This document shows, piece after piece, positions 1 to 10,126 of a stretch of DNA of 64,000 bases. A model generated the notes under the pieces. The model did not search any database. It was not told the DNA's origin and saw only the letters and a list, made by a program, of their open reading frames with translations. Made by a program: the position numbers and the translations under genes. The stretch's first letter is position 1, and the number at the start of each line of letters is the position of its first letter. Source of the DNA: DATATJ01 sp963789075 (GTDB taxonomy: Bacteria > Acidobacteriota > Vicinamibacteria > Vicinamibacterales > CAVVIG01); NCBI GenBank assembly GCA_963789075.1, contig CAWBJQ010000014.1:806001-870000 (forward strand). The letters run 5' to 3'.

Positions 1-187
1 ACAGGTCGACGCTCGTCGATCTGCCGCACGTCCATGGCGAGCATGCGTCAGCCGGGGCTGCGCGGGCAGGTGATTGCCGAACCACTGCGCGTCGAGGACC
101 GTGACGTCGTGCTCGGTGCGCGGCCAGCACGGCCTGCGTCAGCTTCGTGCCGACGTAGCCGCAGCCGCCGGTGATGAGGACGTTCAT
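1..187 (-). CDS. NAD-dependent sugar epimerase/dehydratase, N-terminal fragment
   Basis: The ATG at 187 opens a Rossmann start, MNVLITGGCGYVGTKL, with the glycine-rich NAD(P)-binding motif GGxGYVG typical of extended short-chain sugar-nucleotide epimerases. The gene runs off the left edge, so only about 60 residues are visible, and one base appears lost near 120. It starts 11 bases after the stop of the SIS-domain gene, so it is probably last in the glycan operon. An HldD- or GalE-like role fits the neighbours, but the substrate cannot be told from this fragment. Confidence 0.75.
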   Translation of the reverse strand, partial: MNVLITGGCGYVGTKLTQAVLAAHRARRHGPRRAVVRQSPARAAPADACSPWTCGRSTSVDL

Positions 188-197
188 CACGTCGCGC

Positions 198-780
198 TCA
201 CAGCGCGCCCTCGCGGTGCAGGTTCAGATACTGATCGAGCCAGTAGTGCAGGATCAGCTGATGGGCGCATTCGACCCAGCCGTAGCGGTCGGCCGGCACG
301 TAGAAGTTGAGGTCGCCGCACGTGCGGGCGCGATTGTCGGCGCTCTTCGCCGGTCAGCGTCACGATCGTGCATCGACATCGACCGCGCGCGCCTCGAGCG
401 CGCGCAGAATGTTGGGCGAGTTGCCCGAGCTGCTGATCGCGATCGAGCAGGTCGCCGGCGCGCGCGAGGCGGCTGAGCGGCAGCGCGAACACCTCGTCGA
501 ACGCCACGTCGTTGCCGTCGCCGTCAGCAGCGACGCATCGTTGAACGCCATGGCGCTGCAGGCCGCCGTTCTTGCACGCGTCGGCGGCGAAGTGGCTGGC
601 CATCATCGCGCTGGCGCCGTTGCCGACGCAGATAGATGCGCTGCCCGCACGTGTGGCCCTCGTGCGTGATCTCGATCCACCGGCCGAAGCCGTCCTCCGG
701 CGTCAGCGCGCGCCGCCGCGATCCGTGACCACCAGCTCGCCGCAGGCCAACGACGCCGCCGCGACGTAGTCGGCCCAGCC
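198..780 (-). CDS. SIS-domain phosphosugar isomerase (GmhA-like)
   Basis: Joining three frames gives a protein of about 190 residues. It contains VGNGASAMMASHFAAD and the phosphosugar-binding signature GDLLIAISSSGNSPNIL, which are hallmarks of the SIS domain as found in sedoheptulose-7-phosphate isomerase GmhA. At least three single-base shifts break it (near 700, 550 and 350). The C-terminus ends in HREGAL at a TGA at 198-200. No clean start codon is visible: the coding frame follows directly on the kinase stop at 787, so the start near 780 is approximate. Together with the upstream nucleotidyltransferase-kinase it suggests synthesis of an activated heptose-like sugar. That pathway is inferred from context. 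Confidence 0.75.
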
Positions 781-786
781 TCGAGA

Positions 787-2300
787 TCAGATGACGATCT
801 TGCCAATGGTCAGGAATTCCTGTTCGGAGATCGGACTCTCGTTGCCGCGCCGCTGCGCGACGGCCGCGGCGCCGATGCTGCCGGCGAGCGCGACGACCCG
901 CGTCGGGCAGCCGAGCGCGGCGGCGAGGCTGCTCAGCGCGAAGTAGGCGTCGCCGCAGCCGATCGTGTCGACGACGCTCGTGCTCAGCGTCGGCAGCGCG
1001 AACACGTCGTCGCCGCGCTTGACCATGACGCCGTGCTCGCCGTCGGTCACCGACAGCGCGCGCGCGCGCAGCAGCGCCGACATCCGCTCGAGGATCTCGG
1101 ACAGCGGCAGATTCCGCTCGTGCAGGCAGAGCTCGGCTTCGGTGCGGTTCACGCTGTAGTAGTCCGCGCCCGCGTACTTCGTCGGCAGGTTGTAGCCGTA
1201 GTTGGTCGAGTTCGACCTGCGCCATGGCGGCCACGAACGAGCGCCGATGGCGGGCGATGCTCGCGTTGATCGCCCGCGCGTCGAGCAGGCCGTGGCCGAA
1301 GTCGGCGACGAGCACGACATCGTAGTCGTCGAAGTCGGGCAGGCCGTCGGCTGGACGTTCTTGAGATCGGGACTCTTGGACTCGAACAGCCGGTAGCCGT
1401 TGTCGCGATCGACGAAGCGGGTCTTGACGAGCAGATCGGCTCGGCCAGGTGCGTCACGGTGACGTTGGCCGGCATCGGCATCGGAGAGGCCGTTCGTGAA
1501 GCAGTGCACCTCCTTGACGAAGCCCGCCAGGTGCAGCGCGATCACGCCGGCGCCGCCGATCTGGCGGCTGCGCCCGGTCTCGAGGCCCGCCACGCACCGC
1601 GACTTGATCGACAGGTTGGTGACCGTGACGTCGACCCACTCGTCGATGATCGTTTCGCCGAGCAGGCACACGCGGAGCTGGCCCGCGTCGACGAGGAACT
1701 CCTTGAGCTCCTCGAGCGTGAAGCCGAGCTCCGAGACGATCGCGGAACAGGACGCGTTCGTTGCGCAGCAGCGGGTTGTCCTGCGACGCTTCGGGCGACG
1801 CCAGCAGGAAGTGCGACAGCTTGGTCGACGAGAACGTTTCGCCGGTCGTGAAGTGAATCCGGCCGCCGTAGCGCCTCGACGAGTGCCTTTTCGCGGAAGA
1901 TGTTCGCGGTCTTGTCGAGCACCAGGTTCGCGTACTCCGGGCCCTTCACGTAGACGTCGGGACGAAGCGCCTCGATCGGCGTCACCGCCGACGGCTCGTC
2001 GACGATCGCGACGTAGTCGACGATCTCGAGCGCCGCGAGTTGTCGGGCCCGGTACTCCTCGCTGAAGGAGACCGAGCGCTTCTTCGTGATGTGCGCGTCG
2101 GCGGTGATCGTCACGACCAGCACGTCGCCGAGCGCGCGCGCCTCCTCGAAGTGAATCAGGTGCCCCATGTGCACGAGGTCGAAGGCGCCGTGGCAGAGCA
2201 CGATCGTCTTGTCGCGGAAGCGCTCGCGGATGGCGGGCAGCTCGTCAGCCGGAACGATCTTGTGCTGCTGCAGGAACGGATCGGCCGACGACTCGATCAT
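787..2300 (-). CDS. Fused sugar nucleotidyltransferase (N-term) and PfkB-type sugar kinase (C-term), HldE-like with swapped domains
   Basis: The ATG at 2300 overlaps the stop of the glycosyltransferase (ATGA). Residues about 20-160 form a cytidylyl/adenylyltransferase domain with GAFDLVHMGH, which carries the HxGH nucleotide-binding motif. From about residue 190 on there is a ribokinase/PfkB fold whose ATP and catalytic site is visible as DTIGCGDAYF. The total is about 500 codons. HldE has these activities in the opposite order (kinase first). Two or more single-base shifts lie near 1860, 1480 and 1310. Neighbouring SIS and epimerase genes support an activated-sugar pathway; the exact sugar is unknown. 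Confidence 0.78.
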
Positions 2301-3055
2301 CGTCCGGCCGCCTGCGCACGGCCGGCGCGATCTGGCGCCGACGTCCACTCGAGCGCGCACAGCCGCACGAGCGTCTGCGCGCACGTCGATGACGTTCTTG
2401 ACGCGGAACGCCTTGCTCTCGCCCTGCTTCCGCTCGATCAGGTCCATCGGCACTTCGACGAAGGTCTTCGTCAGCCGCAGGCTCTTGACGAGCACCTCGG
2501 CCTGAAATCCGTAGCCGGTCGACTCGATCCGCAGGCTCTTGAGCACGCGACGCCCGGTGAATCTGCAGACCGTTGTAGTACTGCAGGCGGCGCCGCGTGA
2601 TCAGGTTCACGAGCCAGCGTGAAGGTCTTCGAGACGATCGTGCCGCGTCCACGTGCGCGACCGGGACATCCGGCGAGTGTAGCCGATGATGACGTCGGCG
2701 TCGCCGACGTGGCTCGAAGAACTCCTGCAGCGTCTCGCATCCCCACGCGTTGTCGCCGTGCACCATCACGATGTGATCGAGCGTCGCGGCGTCGACGCCG
2801 CGCCGGTACGACCAGCCGAAGCCCATGTTGCGTTCGTTGACCAGCAGCCGCACGTTCGGAAAGCGGGTCAGGTTCGACGACACCACGTCGCCCGTTCCGT
2901 CCGTGCTGCCATCGTCGATCACGAGCATCTCGTGCGCGATGGCGAGCGCGCGAGCGCGCGCGTCACGTTGTCGAGCGTGCTGGAGAATGTTCTCGGCCTC
3001 GCAGTACGCGGGAATGACGATCGACAGCGATCGGCGATGGCAATGAAGCGCTCAC
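2297..3055 (-). CDS. Family 2 glycosyltransferase (dolichol-phosphate-mannose-synthase-like)
   Basis: The protein begins with LSIVIPAYCEAENI and continues with MLVIDDGSTDGT and VHGDNAWGCETLQEFFE, the nucleotide-sugar-binding core of GT-A glycosyltransferase family 2. A later stretch, YNGLQIHR followed by GYGFQAEVLVKSL and VEVPMDLIERKQG, matches the tail of polyprenyl-phosphate sugar transferases. A GTG at 3055 is the likeliest start. At least four single-base shifts break the frame. The TGA at 2299-2297 overlaps the next ATG, which indicates translational coupling. It probably charges a lipid carrier used by the adjoining membrane glycosyltransferase, but this is inferred from gene order. Confidence 0.8.
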
Positions 3056-3130
3056 ACCTGATAGCCTTGGTTTATCCGCAGGAAATCCGGATCCTAGATA
3101 ATTATCCATCAGGAAATCGACAAGGCCGCT

Positions 3131-5375
3131 TCACGGCGCGTGAACGGCGTAGACCTTGACCTGCGGATTTTCGTAGAGCAGCGTGAACGCCTCCGGGTCG
3201 GTGCGGCCCACGCCGCTTCGACCGGAAAGCCGCCGGCGTCGTGGGCCAGTTGTAGTCGACCTCGTACGCGGAGAGCGCGGTGACGAACAGACGGTCGACG
3301 CCGAGCGCCTTCAGGTTCCCGATCCAGGCGTCGCGATCGCCGGGCCACGCTCGAACCGGGGTCTGACCGCATCGACTTGCGACACTCCCGGACTCGGCGA
3401 GCGGCAGCAGGACACCCGAGGGGACCGCCAGCGAATCAGTCGGCGCGTCGCTCGTCGCGGCGGCGCCGGTGCGCGCGATCGTAGTCGTGGAATCGCCAGT
3501 CGCGATGGCGATCGATGTTGACGTAGTAAACGCGATTGTCAGGTGGTCGCCGACCAGCGGATACGGGACGTTGTTGCCGGTGTAGGCGATCGTCGCGCCG
3601 TCCGTGTGGTCGCTCGACCCACCGCCACCGTCGACCATCGTCGCTCGCAGGAAAATCGGCGAGAGGCGTCAGCAGAGGGCGCGCGTCCGGCGCGCACCAC
3701 GTCTGCGATCCCGCGCGCAACACGCTGCAACGCGGCGGCGAACACGAACGTCAGCGCACGGCCATCCGGACCGCGGCCGGCGCGACACGAAGAACACCAT
3801 CGCGACCGCCGTGAGTCGCGCAAGGCGACGAACGCCGGCACGAGCACCGCGCCCGACGATGCCGTCGAGCGAGAGCCAACCGTCCATGTACCACGGCAGC
3901 GCGACGGGCAGCTCGCCGTGACGGCCGACGACGAGCCACAGGAGGCCCGCGGCGAAGCGCCGCGTGCACGCACGCGTTCCACGCGCGGCTCGCGCGAAAC
4001 ACGAACGCGAGCGGCAGCAGCGCGAGCGACCGCGGCGGGAAGCAGAAACCGCGAGTCGACGTTGTCCGGCACACCGAACCAGAAGAGCGCAATCATCAGC
4101 CAGCGGCGTCAGCAGCAGGCACAGCGCGAGCGATTCGGCGCGGCTCGTGAGCATCGACCATGCGCCGGCCAACGCGAACGGGATCCAGAGCAGGAACAGG
4201 TTCGTGCCGAAGGCGTGGCCAGCATCGACCGGGAAGCAGCCGCAGGTTCGTCGTGTGAAAGACCGACTGCAGCATGGCGTGCGCGATGTACGCGCCCTGC
4301 GCGATCGTGCAGGCCCGCAACCGTCAGCGACGACGGGTAGATCGGACTGCCGCCGACGATCCAGTTGCGCACGTACCAGGGCAGTCGCGAAGACCAGGAT
4401 GCCCGGCAGCGCCCACAGCGTCATGCGGCGCGAGGACCGCGCCGGAGCGGAAGGAGCAGGAAGACCGGCGTGTAGACGAGCGACACGTACTTGGTGCCGC
4501 AGTACAAGCCGAGGCTGACGCCCCACAGGATCCAGTCGCGCCGCTCGTCGGTATCGAGCCGCGACGAGGCCGACGTAGATCGACGTCAGGAACATCGCTC
4601 CAGCAGATCAGATCGACGTCGGCGCCGAGCGGCCTGCTCGACGATCGGACGCGTGAGGAAGAAGAACGCGGGCGCGATAGATCGCGTGCGCCGGGGCGGC
4701 GCCCGCTCGGCGCGCCAGCGCGTAGAGCACGACGCCGACCCAGCAGGTAGAACGGCAGTTGTCCGATGCGTGCGAGCAGATCGCCGTGAAACGGCAGCAT
4801 CAGCCAGAGAAAGAACAGCTCGCCGTTGGCCGGTGCGTACGCCTGCGCCTCGTCGCTGAACGGCGTCGGCACGATCGAGAGCCGGTGCTCCTGCAGCCAG
4901 CGCGCGGGAAAGAACAGGTGATAGCTGAGGCTGTCGTACAGCGTCAGCGGCGATTGGTGAAGCCCGGTCGCGACGATGAACGCGAGGATCGGCACGAGCA
5001 CGACGGCGAGGAGCATCGGGCGATCCGTGATGCCGAGCCCTGGCGTTTCCGCGGTGCCGTCACCAGGAACGACGCGCGTAGATGCCGCCGAACACGACGA
5101 CGTGTGGTAGCAGCCGGATCGAGGAGCCCGAGGCTGCCGAGCAGCATCTCGCTCGCGACGACGAGGGCGAAGGAGAGCGTGCCGATTCGGATGAGCGCGT
5201 CGGCGAGGCCGTCTGCAGGAAACAGGTGTCGGGCGATGCGCGACGAGGCGAGGACGACGCAGGCGCTGAGCAGCCAGAACAGCAGGTACGCGGCGCTCGC
5301 GCGAAAGCCCACGACAGAGCCGAGTCCGACCGACGTCACCGCCATCAGCGACAGCGTCGTCGCGATCCCTGGCAT
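3131..5375 (-). CDS. Multi-membrane-span glycosyltransferase (GT39/ArnT-like)
   Basis: A long hydrophobic protein of about 745 residues is spread over all three frames. The N-terminus (MPGIATTLSLMAVTSVGLG) and repeated segments such as AAYLLFWLLSACVVLAS and AVVLVPILAFIVATGL are membrane spans. The periplasmic-loop stretch LYDSLSYHLFFPARWLQ, with an acidic residue after the first spans, is typical of lipid-linked-sugar-dependent GT-C enzymes. The C-terminal soluble part ends in ENPQVKVYAVHAP. Six or more single-base shifts are present, so exact boundaries of spans are uncertain. It is convergent with nothing and divergent from the efflux operon. The function is inferred from the fold and from the GT2 neighbour. 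Confidence 0.65.
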
Positions 5376-5509
5376 GCGGCGCCGATGATAACAAAGCGCG
5401 CGCGTCGCTGCATCGCGTCGGCATGCGGCGCATTTATTAACGATAAATGTGTATGTGTTGAATATCTATTGAGTAAAGCGAGCCGCCGAGGCGTTCGCGC
5501 ACCTCCGAG

Positions 5510-5538
5510 TTGACAGTAGTCAAACAGATGTTTTATAC
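5510..5538 (+). promoter_or_regulatory. Sigma-70-type promoter of the efflux operon
   Basis: TTGACA at 5510-5515 is followed, after 17 bases, by TTATAC at 5533-5538 (or after 18 bases by TATACA). The predicted start of transcription is about 5545, leaving only about 8 bases before the ATG at 5553, so the mRNA would be nearly leaderless. The upstream AT-rich stretch 5430-5475 may hold the divergent promoter of the glycan operon. Confidence 0.65.
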
Positions 5539-5549
5539 ATGTGTTTGAC
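5519..5549 (+). promoter_or_regulatory. 31-bp palindromic operator, probably for the operon's own TetR
   Basis: GTCAAACA (5519-5526) pairs exactly with TGTTTGAC (5542-5549). Inside, ATGT (5528-5531) pairs with ACAT (5537-5540), so only three mirrored pairs out of fifteen mismatch. The palindrome covers the promoter spacer, the -10 box and the predicted start site, the classic position for a repressor. The only regulator in the operon is the TetR protein at 8712-9432, the likely ligand. Confidence 0.65.
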
Positions 5550-5552
5550 GCC

Positions 5553-6598
5553 ATGAAAAAAGCGCTTCGCCGCTCGTCCTTCTGGCTGCCGCCGCGGCCG
5601 GCATCTACTACTACGTTACGCGCCGTCCCTCGGCGCTCGTCCTCACCGGCGTCGTCACGACCAACGACGTGGTCGTCAGCCCGCAGATGCCGGACAGATC
5701 GGGCAGTTGCTGGTGAATGAAGGCGACACGGTGACGAAGGATCAGCTCGTGGCCGTGATCAACCCGGACGAGATCGACCGCCGACGTCTCCTACTATGCG
5801 CAGAGCACCGAGGGCCTCGCCGATCAGGTGACGCAGGCGGAAGCCGCGCTGCGGTTTCAGCAACAGCAGACCAGCGACCAGATCAACCAGGCGTTGGCGT
5901 CGCAGGCGTCCGCGGAAGCGCAGCAGGCGTCGGCCACCGCCGACCTCGAGAACGCGCGACTCAGCTTCGAGCGCAACCAGAAGATGTCGGAGCAGGGCAT
6001 CGTGCCGATCGAGAAGTTCGATCAGGCGCGCACCGTCGTACGACTGCGGCGAAGGCGCAAGCTCGACTCGCTGAAGAAACAGGTCGACGCGGCGAAAGCG
6101 GCGGTGGCGCTGGCGCGGTCGAACGCCGAGCAGATCGCGATGCGGCGCAGCCAGCTGCAGACGAACCAGCACAGGTGGCGGCGGCCGACTGCGCAGCAAG
6201 ACGAAGGCGGACGTGCGGCTGTCGCTATACCGAGATCCACGCGCCGATCGACGGGCATCGTCGACGTGCGTGCGGCGCGCGTCGGCGAGGTCGTCACGCC
6301 GGGCCAGCCGATCGTCACGCTGATCAATCCGGACGATCTCTGGGTGCGCGCCGACGTCGAGGAGACCTACATCGATCGCATTCGCATCGGCGACAAGCTG
6401 ACGGTGCGGCTGCCGTCGGGCGACGAGCGAGAAGGCACCGTGTTCTATCGCGGCGTCGACGCCGGGTTCGCCACGCAGCGCGACGTCAGCCGCACGAAGC
6501 GCGACATCAAGACGTTCGAGGTGCGGCTGCGCTGCGACAACAGCGATCGACGCCTCGCCGTCGGCATGACGGCGTATGTGCTGTTGCCGCTCGAATAG
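5553..6598 (+). CDS. HlyD/membrane-fusion efflux adaptor (YbhG-like)
   Basis: The ATG at 5553 gives a short basic start and one membrane anchor (LVLLAAAAAGIYYYV after one frame correction). A biotinyl-lipoyl-like half (PGQIGQLLVNEGDTVTKDQL), a long alpha-helical hairpin rich in Ala/Gln/Glu between about 5830 and 6180, and the second lipoyl half with barrel (ARVGEVVTPGQPIVTLINP, then VEETYIDRIRIGDKLTVRL) follow. This is the domain order of periplasmic adaptors. Single-base losses sit near 5572, 5693, 5775, 6045 and 6175. It links the inner-membrane ABC exporter to an outer-membrane channel not seen here. Confidence 0.85.
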
Positions 6599-6603
6599 CA
6601 CGC

Positions 6604-7597
6604 ATGTCGCCATCGACGTCCGCGGACATCGTCAAGAGCTTCGGCGACTTCACCGCCGTCAAAGGCATCACCTTTCACGTGGAGCACGGCGAGATCTTCG
6701 GCCTGCTCGGGCCGAACGGCGCCGGCAAATCCACGCTGATCCGCATGCTGACGACGTTGCTCCTGCCGACGTCCGGCACGGCGATCGTCAATGGCTTCGA
6801 CATCGTGAAGGAATCCGACGGCGTGCGGCGCGCGATCGGCGTGATTCCGCAGGCGATGACCAGCGACCTCGAGCTGAGCGTCGAGGAGAACCTGCTCATC
6901 TTCGCCAAGCTCTACGGCGTGCCGCGCGAGAAGCGGACGCGGCTGATTCAGGAGCTGCTCGAGGCCGTCGAGCTCACGCAGTGGGCCGACAAGCAGGTCA
7001 AGAACCTGTCGGGCGGCATGCGGCGGCGCGTCGAGATCGCGCGCGGGCTGGTGCACGAGCCGCGCATTTTCTTTCTCGACGAGCCGACGACCGGCCTCGA
7101 TCCCGTGTCGCGCGTGGCGGTCTGGGAAATGCTGCAGAAGATCAAGGCCGAGCGCGACCTGACCATTCTGATCACCACGCATTACATGGACGAGGCCGAC
7201 AAGCTGTGCGATCGCATCGCCATCGTCGATCACGGCGAACTGAAAGCGCTCGATTCGCCGATGAAGCTCAAGGCGTCGATTCCGGGCAAGAACGTGCTCG
7301 ACGTCAGCTTCTCGTCCACGCCGCCCGGCTGGCTGCAGCGTCTCGAAGGCGCTGCCCGCCGTCGACAGCGTCGTCGGGACACGAGGATGTCTTCCGCATC
7401 TCGTCGCAGCAACGGCCCGGCCACGACGCTCGCGCTGATGGAAGCGGCGGCGCGCGCCGGCCTCAGCGTGCGATCGCTCTCGGTGCAGAGCACGACGCTC
7501 GACGATGTGTTCGTGCACTACACGGGACGCGGCGCTGCGCGACGCGCTGCAGGAGGCGAACCCGATGGATCGCGGCATGGTCATGAGGCGGGGGTAG
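6604..7597 (+). CDS. ABC-2 exporter ATP-binding protein
   Basis: A single nucleotide-binding domain with Walker A GPNGAGKST, Q-loop VIPQAM, ABC signature LSGGM, Walker B IFFLDEPTTGLDP and switch His in TTHYMDEAD. The C-terminal about 80 residues form the usual DrrA-type tail and are crossed by two compensating frame errors near 7350-7540. The protein has about 330 residues with one ATPase domain, unlike the tandem domain of E. coli YbhF. It starts 5 bases after the adaptor stop and ends 2 bases before the permease, so the three form one transcript. Confidence 0.9.
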
Positions 7598-7599
7598 AT

Positions 7600-8715
7600 A
7601 TGCATCGCACCTGGGCGATCATCGAACGCGAGCTGCGCCGGTTCCGGCGAAGCCCGATGCTCATCGTCATCTCGATGATCTTTCCGATCGTGCAGCTCGT
7701 CGTGCTGGGCTACGCGTTCGGCGGCAACGTCAAGCATCTGAAGGTCGGCGTCGTCGATCAGGATCACGGCGTGCCGGCGGTGAAGGTGCGCGAGCTGGCG
7801 TCGGCGATCACGGCCGGAGCGAAGACGTTCGAGACGATCGACTACGCCGATCAGGGCCAGGCGCTCACCGACCTGCGCAACGGCCGGATCAACGGCGTGC
7901 TGACCATTCCCCCGGCGTTCTCGCGGCGCGTGCTCGAGCACAACGAGCCGCAGGTCGCGCTGATCGAAGACAACACGGACACCTTCGTCTCTGCGACGCT
8001 GGCCGCCGCCGTCAACGGCCTGGTGACGGCGTACAACCAGCCGATCGCCAGCAGCGCGCGGGTCCAGGGACAGGCGACGCTGGACGTGGTGGAGGTTTAT
8101 CCGTACGTGCCGTACATCCAGTATCTGTTGCCGGGATCCATCGTGATGTCGATCTTCATGATGGTGATGATCGGCGGCGGCATCATCTTCATCGACGACA
8201 AGGCGCGCGGGCTGCACGAAGGCTACCTCGTGACGCCGATCACGAAGTTCGAGTTGATCGCCGGCTTCAACATCTCAGGCACGATCAAGGCGGTGCTCGC
8301 CGGCTTCGTGCTCATGACGATCGGGTCGCTGATTGCCGGCATTCCCAACCCGTTTGATCTGATGCGGATGGTCCGTATGCTGGTCGTCATCGTGATGACG
8401 GCGTTTGCGCTCATCAGCCTGATGTTCCTGATGATGGTGCGCGTCACCGATCCGCTGATGCCGCGCGCGATGTTCGGCGTGTTGAACACGCTCCTGTATT
8501 TTCCGAGCGGCGCCGTCTACCCGCAACAGGGCTTTCCCGGTTGGATGCAGGTGATTGCGGTGGCCGACCCGTTCACCTATGCCGTCCATGCGTTCAAGAA
8601 CCTGCTGCTCAAGAATACCGGGTTCGACGCGATTGCCAGCGACCTTGGGTTCCTCTTGCTGTTCTCGATCGTCGCGATGACGGCGGCAACCAGCCTGTTC
8701 CGGAGGACCCTATGA
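7600..8715 (+). CDS. ABC-2 type permease
   Basis: An intact 371-residue protein. One N-terminal span (MLIVISMIFPIVQLVVLGYAF-like) is followed by a large extracytoplasmic domain of about 140 residues, then five or six spans with the ABC-2 signature around YLLPGSIVMSIFMMVMIGGG and a C-terminal VADPFTYAVHAFKNLL motif. It resembles YbhS/YbhR, but only one permease gene is present, so the exporter would be a homodimer. Its TGA overlaps the start of the TetR gene (ATGA), which couples repressor synthesis to the pump. Confidence 0.9.
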   Translation: MHRTWAIIERELRRFRRSPMLIVISMIFPIVQLVVLGYAFGGNVKHLKVGVVDQDHGVPAVKVRELASAITAGAKTFETIDYADQGQALTDLRNGRINGVLTIPPAFSRRVLEHNEPQVALIEDNTDTFVSATLAAAVNGLVTAYNQPIASSARVQGQATLDVVEVYPYVPYIQYLLPGSIVMSIFMMVMIGGGIIFIDDKARGLHEGYLVTPITKFELIAGFNISGTIKAVLAGFVLMTIGSLIAGIPNPFDLMRMVRMLVVIVMTAFALISLMFLMMVRVTDPLMPRAMFGVLNTLLYFPSGAVYPQQGFPGWMQVIAVADPFTYAVHAFKNLLLKNTGFDAIASDLGFLLLFSIVAMTAATSLFRRTL

Positions 8716-9432
8716 CGCGCGCAGCGCGAGCCGATCGCGAAACGCGCGACCGTCTGCTGGTGGAGGCCGCCCGGCTGTTTGCGGATCAGGGCTTCCGAAG
8801 CGTGACGGTGCGCGCAAATCTGCCGGGCCGCGGATGCCAACGTGGCCGCGATCAACTATCACTTCGGCGACAAGCTGGGCCTGTATCGCGAGGTCCTGCA
8901 GTCGGCCATCGACGTCATGCAGGCGACCAGCGAAGCGGCGCGGACCGCGGGGCAGGGGCTTCCACCTGAGGAGCAGCTGCGCTGCTTCATTCACGTGTTC
9001 CTGGAGCGCGTACTCGCCTCCGGCGGCGTCACCTGGATCTACCGCCTCGTGCACCGCGAAATGGCCGACCCGACGCCGGCGTTCGACGCCCTGGTCGAAC
9101 AGGGCATCCGGCCGCGCATCGAGTACCTGGCGCGCATTGTCATGGCCCTCTCGGGCTGCGCGCGCGACAATCCGCTGGTGATGCGATGCGTGGCCAGCAT
9201 TCAGGCGCAATCGGTGTTCTATATGCCGAACCCGATCGCGGCGCGGCTGGGCGTCAAGGCGGCCTTGGCGCCGGACGAGATCGCCGTCGTCACCGACCAC
9301 ATCACGGAATTTTCACTCGCCGGCATCCGCGCCGCATCGACCGCGCATCAACGACACCGGTCGAACGGCGGCGATCGGCAGCCCGTCCACGAGCACGTGC
9401 GGCTGCGATCGACCGCTGGCCGGCGGCGCTGA
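8712..9432 (+). CDS. TetR-family repressor (CecR/DUF1956-like)
   Basis: The N-terminal helix-turn-helix (TRDRLLVEAARLFADQGF, then AADANVAAINYHFGDKLGLY) is classic TetR. The C-terminal ligand domain with TWIYRLVHREMADPT resembles the CecR/DUF1956 group, whose E. coli member controls the ybhGFSR exporter. One base is lost near 8825-8835, within the recognition-helix region. A GGAGG site lies at 8702-8706. The gene overlaps the permease by four bases. It most likely represses the operon through the 5519-5549 palindrome; this is inferred. Confidence 0.88.
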
Positions 9433-9450
9433 CGCTCGCTGTTCAATCCG

Positions 9451-10035
9451 ATGACGCACCTGCTCAATCTGATCCGCCATCCCGGCTGGTGGAGCGTCGG
9501 CCTTGCATGCGCCGGCTACACGGTCTGCGCGTTCGCGATGCTGCCCGCGTGGCCCATTACGGTGGCGCTTGGCTCGATCTATGGCATCTGGCGCGGGCTG
9601 TTGATTGCCACACCGGCGAGCGTCGCGGGGGCGACGGCCGTGTTCGTGATGGCGCGATCCGCGCTGCGCGACTGGGCGCGCCGGCGGATGGCAGGCTCCG
9701 ACCGTCTGGTCGCGATCAGCCGCGCTGTCAGCACAGAGGGGCCTTGGGTCGTTTTTCTCCTGCGCCTCTCGCCGGTCGTGCCGTTCAACCTGCTGAATTA
9801 CGCGCTCAGCGTGACGGACGTGCGCCTGCGGGTCTACGTAGTCGCGACGACGATCGGGATGCTGCCGCCGACCGTGCTGTATCTCTACATGGGATCGTTG
9901 AGCGCCTCGGTGGCCCGCGGCGACGTGTATACGGGCTGGCGGGCGGCCGTGTACCTGGCAGGCCTCATCGCGACAGCGGGAGCTGTCTGGCTCGTCGGAC
10001 GCGCAGTCAAGAAGACGCTGCCGCCTCAACTCTGA
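9451..10035 (+). CDS. TVP38/TMEM64 (SNARE-associated/DedA-like) membrane protein
   Basis: An intact 194-residue integral membrane protein. The family core is visible: LPAWPITVALGSIYGIWRG, a conserved LRLSPVVPFNLLNYALSVT re-entrant motif, and GMLPPTVLYLYMG. Members of this superfamily are linked to lipid scrambling or transport and membrane homeostasis. It lies 18 bases downstream of the TetR gene and may be the last gene of the efflux transcript. Confidence 0.85.
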   Translation: MTHLLNLIRHPGWWSVGLACAGYTVCAFAMLPAWPITVALGSIYGIWRGLLIATPASVAGATAVFVMARSALRDWARRRMAGSDRLVAISRAVSTEGPWVVFLLRLSPVVPFNLLNYALSVTDVRLRVYVVATTIGMLPPTVLYLYMGSLSASVARGDVYTGWRAAVYLAGLIATAGAVWLVGRAVKKTLPPQL

Positions 10036-10126
10036 CGCGTCGGCCGAGCTCGGCTGCACGCGCCCAAATCACGCGCCCGCCGTTTTGTGACTACACTGTA
10101 AGCGGCTCACGCGTTGAGCCGCGTGG

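Noticed and set aside
5707..8715. A 1000-residue frame that seems to fuse HlyD, ABC ATPase and permease
   Set aside because: Frame errors remove the stops; each domain has its own start and stop in the correct frame (6598, 7597, 8715).
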